NCBI GenBank assembly: GCA_003233255.1
Contig: QILH01000090.1
Coordinates: 1-8,100 of the forward strand
DNA from: Gammaproteobacteria bacterium
Lineage (GTDB): Bacteria; Pseudomonadota; Gammaproteobacteria; UBA6429; Thiohalophilaceae
DNA: 8,100 nucleotides
Direction: 5' to 3'
This document shows, in pieces, positions 5,205 to 8,100 of this stretch. Within the stretch, counting starts at the first letter, position 1. Each line of letters starts with the position of its first letter. The position numbers and the translations under genes are program-made. The notes beneath the pieces were generated by a model, which did not search any database, was not told the DNA's origin, and saw only the letters and a list, made by a program, of their open reading frames with translations.

Positions 5205-7784
5205 TTATTCGATTTTTCGATTGTCTGCTGACGTGTTATTTTTTTCTTCAAGTAGTTTAAGTATATCTCGCCCCGAACAGGGTTCGCTGAAAAAATAGCC
5301 CTGAATTGCATCGCATTTATGCCAACGTAAAAATTCAAGCTGATCCTTGTTCTCCACACCTTCGGCAACTACCTTCATGCGTAACTTATGTGCCATAGCA
5401 ATAACCGCATCGACCAGGTCAGAATCGTTGTTGTCCGCAGGCACATCACGAATAAAACTTCGGTCGATTTTAACAATATCAATTGGGTTCAGTCTTAAAT
5501 GACTGAGGGACGATTGCCCGGTTCCAAAATCGTCCAACGCGATACGAATCCCCATATCTTTAAGGATTGACAACGACTTTTCTGCACCTTGAAAATCTTC
5601 TAATAGAGTGTCTTCGGTAATTTCCATGATCAATCCACTTGGATCCACTTTGGTTTTTTCGATCGCATTGACTACGATATCCAATATCGAATCGCCTTTT
5701 AATAACACACCAGAAAGATTAACGGACATGCGGATGTTGCGGTAACCTGCTTTTTTAAACTCCATATATTGTAAACTGGCCGTATTCAAAACCCATTGCG
5801 TTACTGGTCGGATTAATCCTGAATCTTCCAGGCTACGAATAAATTCCTTCGGCCCGATAATACCACGTTCAGGGTGTTGCCAACGAATAAGTGCTTCGGT
5901 GCTAATGATTTTTCCTGAGTTAATATCGATGATAGGCTGGTAAAGTAAAAAGAATTCGTTTTGTTCAAAGGCATTTCGTAATTTATTTTCAAGCGCCATA
6001 TGTTCCGCAACTTGCTTGGCCATTTCAACTGAATAAAATTTGTAATTATTGCGGCCCAGATCTTTAGCGTGATACATGGCGATATCTGCGTCTTTAATTA
6101 ACGCATCTACATCATTATCATCACTGGGCCCCAGAGCGATGCCAATCGAAGTCGAACTGTGCAATTCGTGTTTCTCGAGCTGAAAGGGGGCGACAAAAGA
6201 ATTTATTACTTTACGTGCCATGCTTGCGATCTGATCGACATGGGTGACACCTTCTACTACGATAGCAAATTCATCGCCGCCGAGACGTGAAACGGTATCC
6301 GTGCTGCGTACGCAATCCCGTAGCCGGCGCGATACCATGACCAACAATTGATCACCTATATCATGACCGAGGCTGTCATTAATCTGTTTAAAATGATCTA
6401 AATCTAAAAACATGAGGCCGATAATAGTTTTGTCACGTCGTGCTCGGGCGATAGCCAGTTCCAGTCGATCTCGTAAAAGTATTCGATTGGGTAACTGTGT
6501 TAAAGCGTCATGATGGGCCATATGGTCGAGGTTCGATTGACGAATCTGTATCTGTTCATGCATGTTAGTGTACGATTTTGCCAAACTTTGAAACTCTTCT
6601 GCACTTGAAGTCATTAATTTTGCCCGATCAATATGTTCGCCGCTTGCCGTTGAGTGTAGTGCCAATGAAAAATTTTCTATGGGTTTTAAAATTGCATGGT
6701 GAAATACAAAGTATCCTACGAGTGCGAGCAGTGATAAGCCGATCGCTACAATAATAACAAAGTCAGATAGTTCTCTTGCCAGTACGGTTAAATCAGTAAT
6801 GTTCTTAGCCGATGCCACACCGAGTTCAAGTTGCAGGCTTGAAGACCTTTGTTGAATTCGAGCTAAAACAGGTGTGATATCATCACGTAGGATTTCTAAA
6901 TCACGTCGCCATTGTTTGCTCGATAATGACTGCCTTACATCGGTGTAGGCTGATTGCCATTCAAGGCTCCAATGGCGTAATTCCTGTAGGGAATCTTTAC
7001 TGATAATATCAAGCGCACCTTGTTGATCGAGGGTGTCGAATTTTTTTAATAACCTGTTTAACTGAGTCAGATAGATTTCAATATTTTTTTTTCGAGCTAA
7101 CATGCCTTTAGCTGGATTGTTTGAAAAAACTCCAAAACTATTGGAAACGTACAATCTAAATTCTGATATCATCATTTGCCAGGTGTGCCTGATCTTATTG
7201 GTTAATATATAAATTTTTTGCTGTGTTTTGTTATCAAGGTTTTCTGAACTCTCTAATATCAAATTATTTAAAGCCGACATGAAATTAAGATTATGATTAA
7301 GCATTCTTTGCTGCATAATATCTAAGGCAGGAAACCATTTTGTCTCATCACTACGAATTGTAATTAATTCATTGGTGACATTTATTAACTTTTCTCTATC
7401 TTCCGAAAGTGACACTACCAGGTCAGATAAAACTGGGTCGTCTATTATCCACTGGTTTAAGGATAACTTTTCTATGGCTATACCAAAGAGCTTGAAAGAA
7501 CGATATATATTTTGTTGGTTATCAGTGGTTGGAAGTGTTATGTAGCGTTGTAGACTGGATTCAAGAGTATGTTTTTGCAGAATAACATTGGAAAGTGCGT
7601 CCGAAGCATCAGTGCGGTGGTTGATGTGCTGTAATTGTTGATGGCTGCTTAGATCAACATAGCGCCAGCCAAAATAGGCGGAAAATAGCAGTGCAATTGA
7701 AACTAAAATAGTTGCACTGAGGTATCTTTGTCGGAGTGTCCTTAATCCAAACCAGCTGAGTCTATTATTATAGTTTTTTGGCAT
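5205..7784 (-). CDS. Membrane GGDEF-EAL protein (c-di-GMP cyclase/phosphodiesterase) with periplasmic sensor
   Basis: 859 residues. TM1 about 21-40; a helix-rich periplasmic region about 41-340 of no recognised family; TM2 about 342-364; HAMP-like linker about 365-420; GGDEF domain about 421-585; EAL domain about 595-848. The cyclase signature RLGGDEF (500-506) is intact, as is an inhibitory I-site RxxD (RSTD, 493-496) five residues before it. The EAL residues expected for c-di-GMP hydrolysis are present: Glu630 (EAL), Asn689, Glu721, Asp751-Asp752 (DDFGTG), Lys772, Glu808 and Gln828. Both activities are therefore possible, and sensor input presumably sets the balance. Its start codon overlaps the stop of the upstream binding-protein gene (TAATG); GAGGA lies 12 nt before the ATG, rather far, so coupling is likely. 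The layout resembles MbaA, which is governed by the periplasmic binding protein NspS in Vibrio. An A9 run lies in codons 231-234. Confidence 0.95.
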   Translation of the reverse strand: MPKNYNNRLSWFGLRTLRQRYLSATILVSIALLFSAYFGWRYVDLSSHQQLQHINHRTDASDALSNVILQKHTLESSLQRYITLPTTDNQQNIYRSFKLFGIAIEKLSLNQWIIDDPVLSDLVVSLSEDREKLINVTNELITIRSDETKWFPALDIMQQRMLNHNLNFMSALNNLILESSENLDNKTQQKIYILTNKIRHTWQMMISEFRLYVSNSFGVFSNNPAKGMLARKKNIEIYLTQLNRLLKKFDTLDQQGALDIISKDSLQELRHWSLEWQSAYTDVRQSLSSKQWRRDLEILRDDITPVLARIQQRSSSLQLELGVASAKNITDLTVLARELSDFVIIVAIGLSLLALVGYFVFHHAILKPIENFSLALHSTASGEHIDRAKLMTSSAEEFQSLAKSYTNMHEQIQIRQSNLDHMAHHDALTQLPNRILLRDRLELAIARARRDKTIIGLMFLDLDHFKQINDSLGHDIGDQLLVMVSRRLRDCVRSTDTVSRLGGDEFAIVVEGVTHVDQIASMARKVINSFVAPFQLEKHELHSSTSIGIALGPSDDNDVDALIKDADIAMYHAKDLGRNNYKFYSVEMAKQVAEHMALENKLRNAFEQNEFFLLYQPIIDINSGKIISTEALIRWQHPERGIIGPKEFIRSLEDSGLIRPVTQWVLNTASLQYMEFKKAGYRNIRMSVNLSGVLLKGDSILDIVVNAIEKTKVDPSGLIMEITEDTLLEDFQGAEKSLSILKDMGIRIALDDFGTGQSSLSHLRLNPIDIVKIDRSFIRDVPADNNDSDLVDAVIAMAHKLRMKVVAEGVENKDQLEFLRWHKCDAIQGYFFSEPCSGRDILKLLEEKNNTSADNRKIE

Positions 7785-8100
7785 TAAGGAAAATAGTCCT
7801 CGTTTAATACAATCTTTATGATCTCTCGATGGGTATTATATTCCTGATCGGTTGCGGGTAAAAATTTAGTTATATGGGCTGATTCTAAGATTTTTTTACC
7901 CGTTCTAGATTTAAATAAGTCTGTCATTATTTCTTTTATCTTTGTTGCTCGTTCGTCCTGCATGGATTTTTTAACCGCCCATGGCAAATGAGCCATTAGT
8001 TTACTTTTTGCAAGATACTTCATTTGTCCTGTATCTATTTTTTCCTTTACATCAGGAAGATCCAGTACATAGTTTCCAGCGCCAGCCGCCGCCGCTTGTT
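7784..8100 (-). CDS. PhnD-like periplasmic substrate-binding protein, C-terminal part
   Basis: The minus-strand frame ending with TAA at 7786-7784 stays open to the right edge, so this is the last 104 or so residues of a longer gene. The ATG at 8023 is internal, because in-frame codons continue upstream with no stop and the family pattern begins before it. The pattern AGAGNYVLDLPDVKEKID, then LAKSKLMAHLPWAVKKSM, a helix with IKEIMTDLFKSRTGKKIL, then THITKFLPATDQEYN-type text and a closing helix REIIKIVL follows the C-terminal lobe of phosphate/phosphite/phosphonate ABC-transporter binding proteins (PhnD/PtxB type), including the common 'LPWAV' and 'F.P..D..Y...R' elements. Complete relatives are about 280-310 residues. 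The stop overlaps the GGDEF-EAL start by 1 nt. No ABC permease or ATPase gene follows it, which favours a role as ligand sensor for the c-di-GMP protein over transport, although transporter genes could lie outside the window. Confidence 0.75.
   Translation of the reverse strand, partial: QAAAAGAGNYVLDLPDVKEKIDTGQMKYLAKSKLMAHLPWAVKKSMQDERATKIKEIMTDLFKSRTGKKILESAHITKFLPATDQEYNTHREIIKIVLNEDYFP

Noticed and set aside
7784..8023. Stand-alone 79-residue protein starting at the ATG at 8023
   Set aside because: The frame continues upstream to the edge without a stop, there is no ribosome binding site at 8023, and the extended sequence matches the binding-protein C-terminal lobe.

Overview
The window reads as an ordinary chromosomal segment of a gammaproteobacterium of moderate, somewhat AT-leaning base composition. 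The evidence is a two-component pair with strong PhoP/PhoQ-type signatures, a membrane GGDEF-EAL protein, Sec signal peptides and Shine-Dalgarno-type starts. I cannot name the genus. I see no phage, insertion sequence, CRISPR array, tRNA or rRNA. Both edges cut through genes: a glutamine amidotransferase on the left and a phosphonate-type periplasmic binding protein on the right, both on the minus strand.

Layout. 1-409 (minus) is the N-terminal 136 residues of a class I glutamine amidotransferase. It is divergent from 493-1068 (plus), a secreted protein resembling the YbjN / type III secretion chaperone fold. From 3347 down to 1082 (minus) runs a tight three-gene operon: a small exported PepSY-domain protein, a PhoP-like response regulator and a PhoQ-like histidine kinase. 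The genes are 5 nt apart and then overlap by 4 nt (GTGA). Just upstream on the same strand, 3885-3469 encodes a small exported His/Tyr/Gly-rich protein, separated from the operon by a hairpin terminator (3408-3436). 4024-5178 (plus) is a nucleotide pyrophosphatase/phosphodiesterase-type enzyme of the alkaline phosphatase superfamily. It converges on 7784-5205 (minus), an 859-residue GGDEF-EAL protein with a periplasmic sensor region. That gene is coupled by a TAATG junction to the binding-protein gene running off the right edge.

Two functional units stand out. First, upstream of the His/Tyr-rich gene there is a direct repeat TGTTCA-N5-GGTTCA lying exactly 12 bp before a TATGAT -10 element on the same strand. 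This is close to the PhoP-box architecture of enteric bacteria, so the gene is a candidate target of the neighbouring PhoP-like regulator. Second, the binding protein plus GGDEF-EAL pair has the layout of the Vibrio NspS-MbaA system, in which a periplasmic binding protein conveys ligand status to a membrane c-di-GMP enzyme. Here the binding protein looks PhnD-like (phosphate/phosphonate class) rather than PotD-like. Both links are inferences from sequence and gene order.
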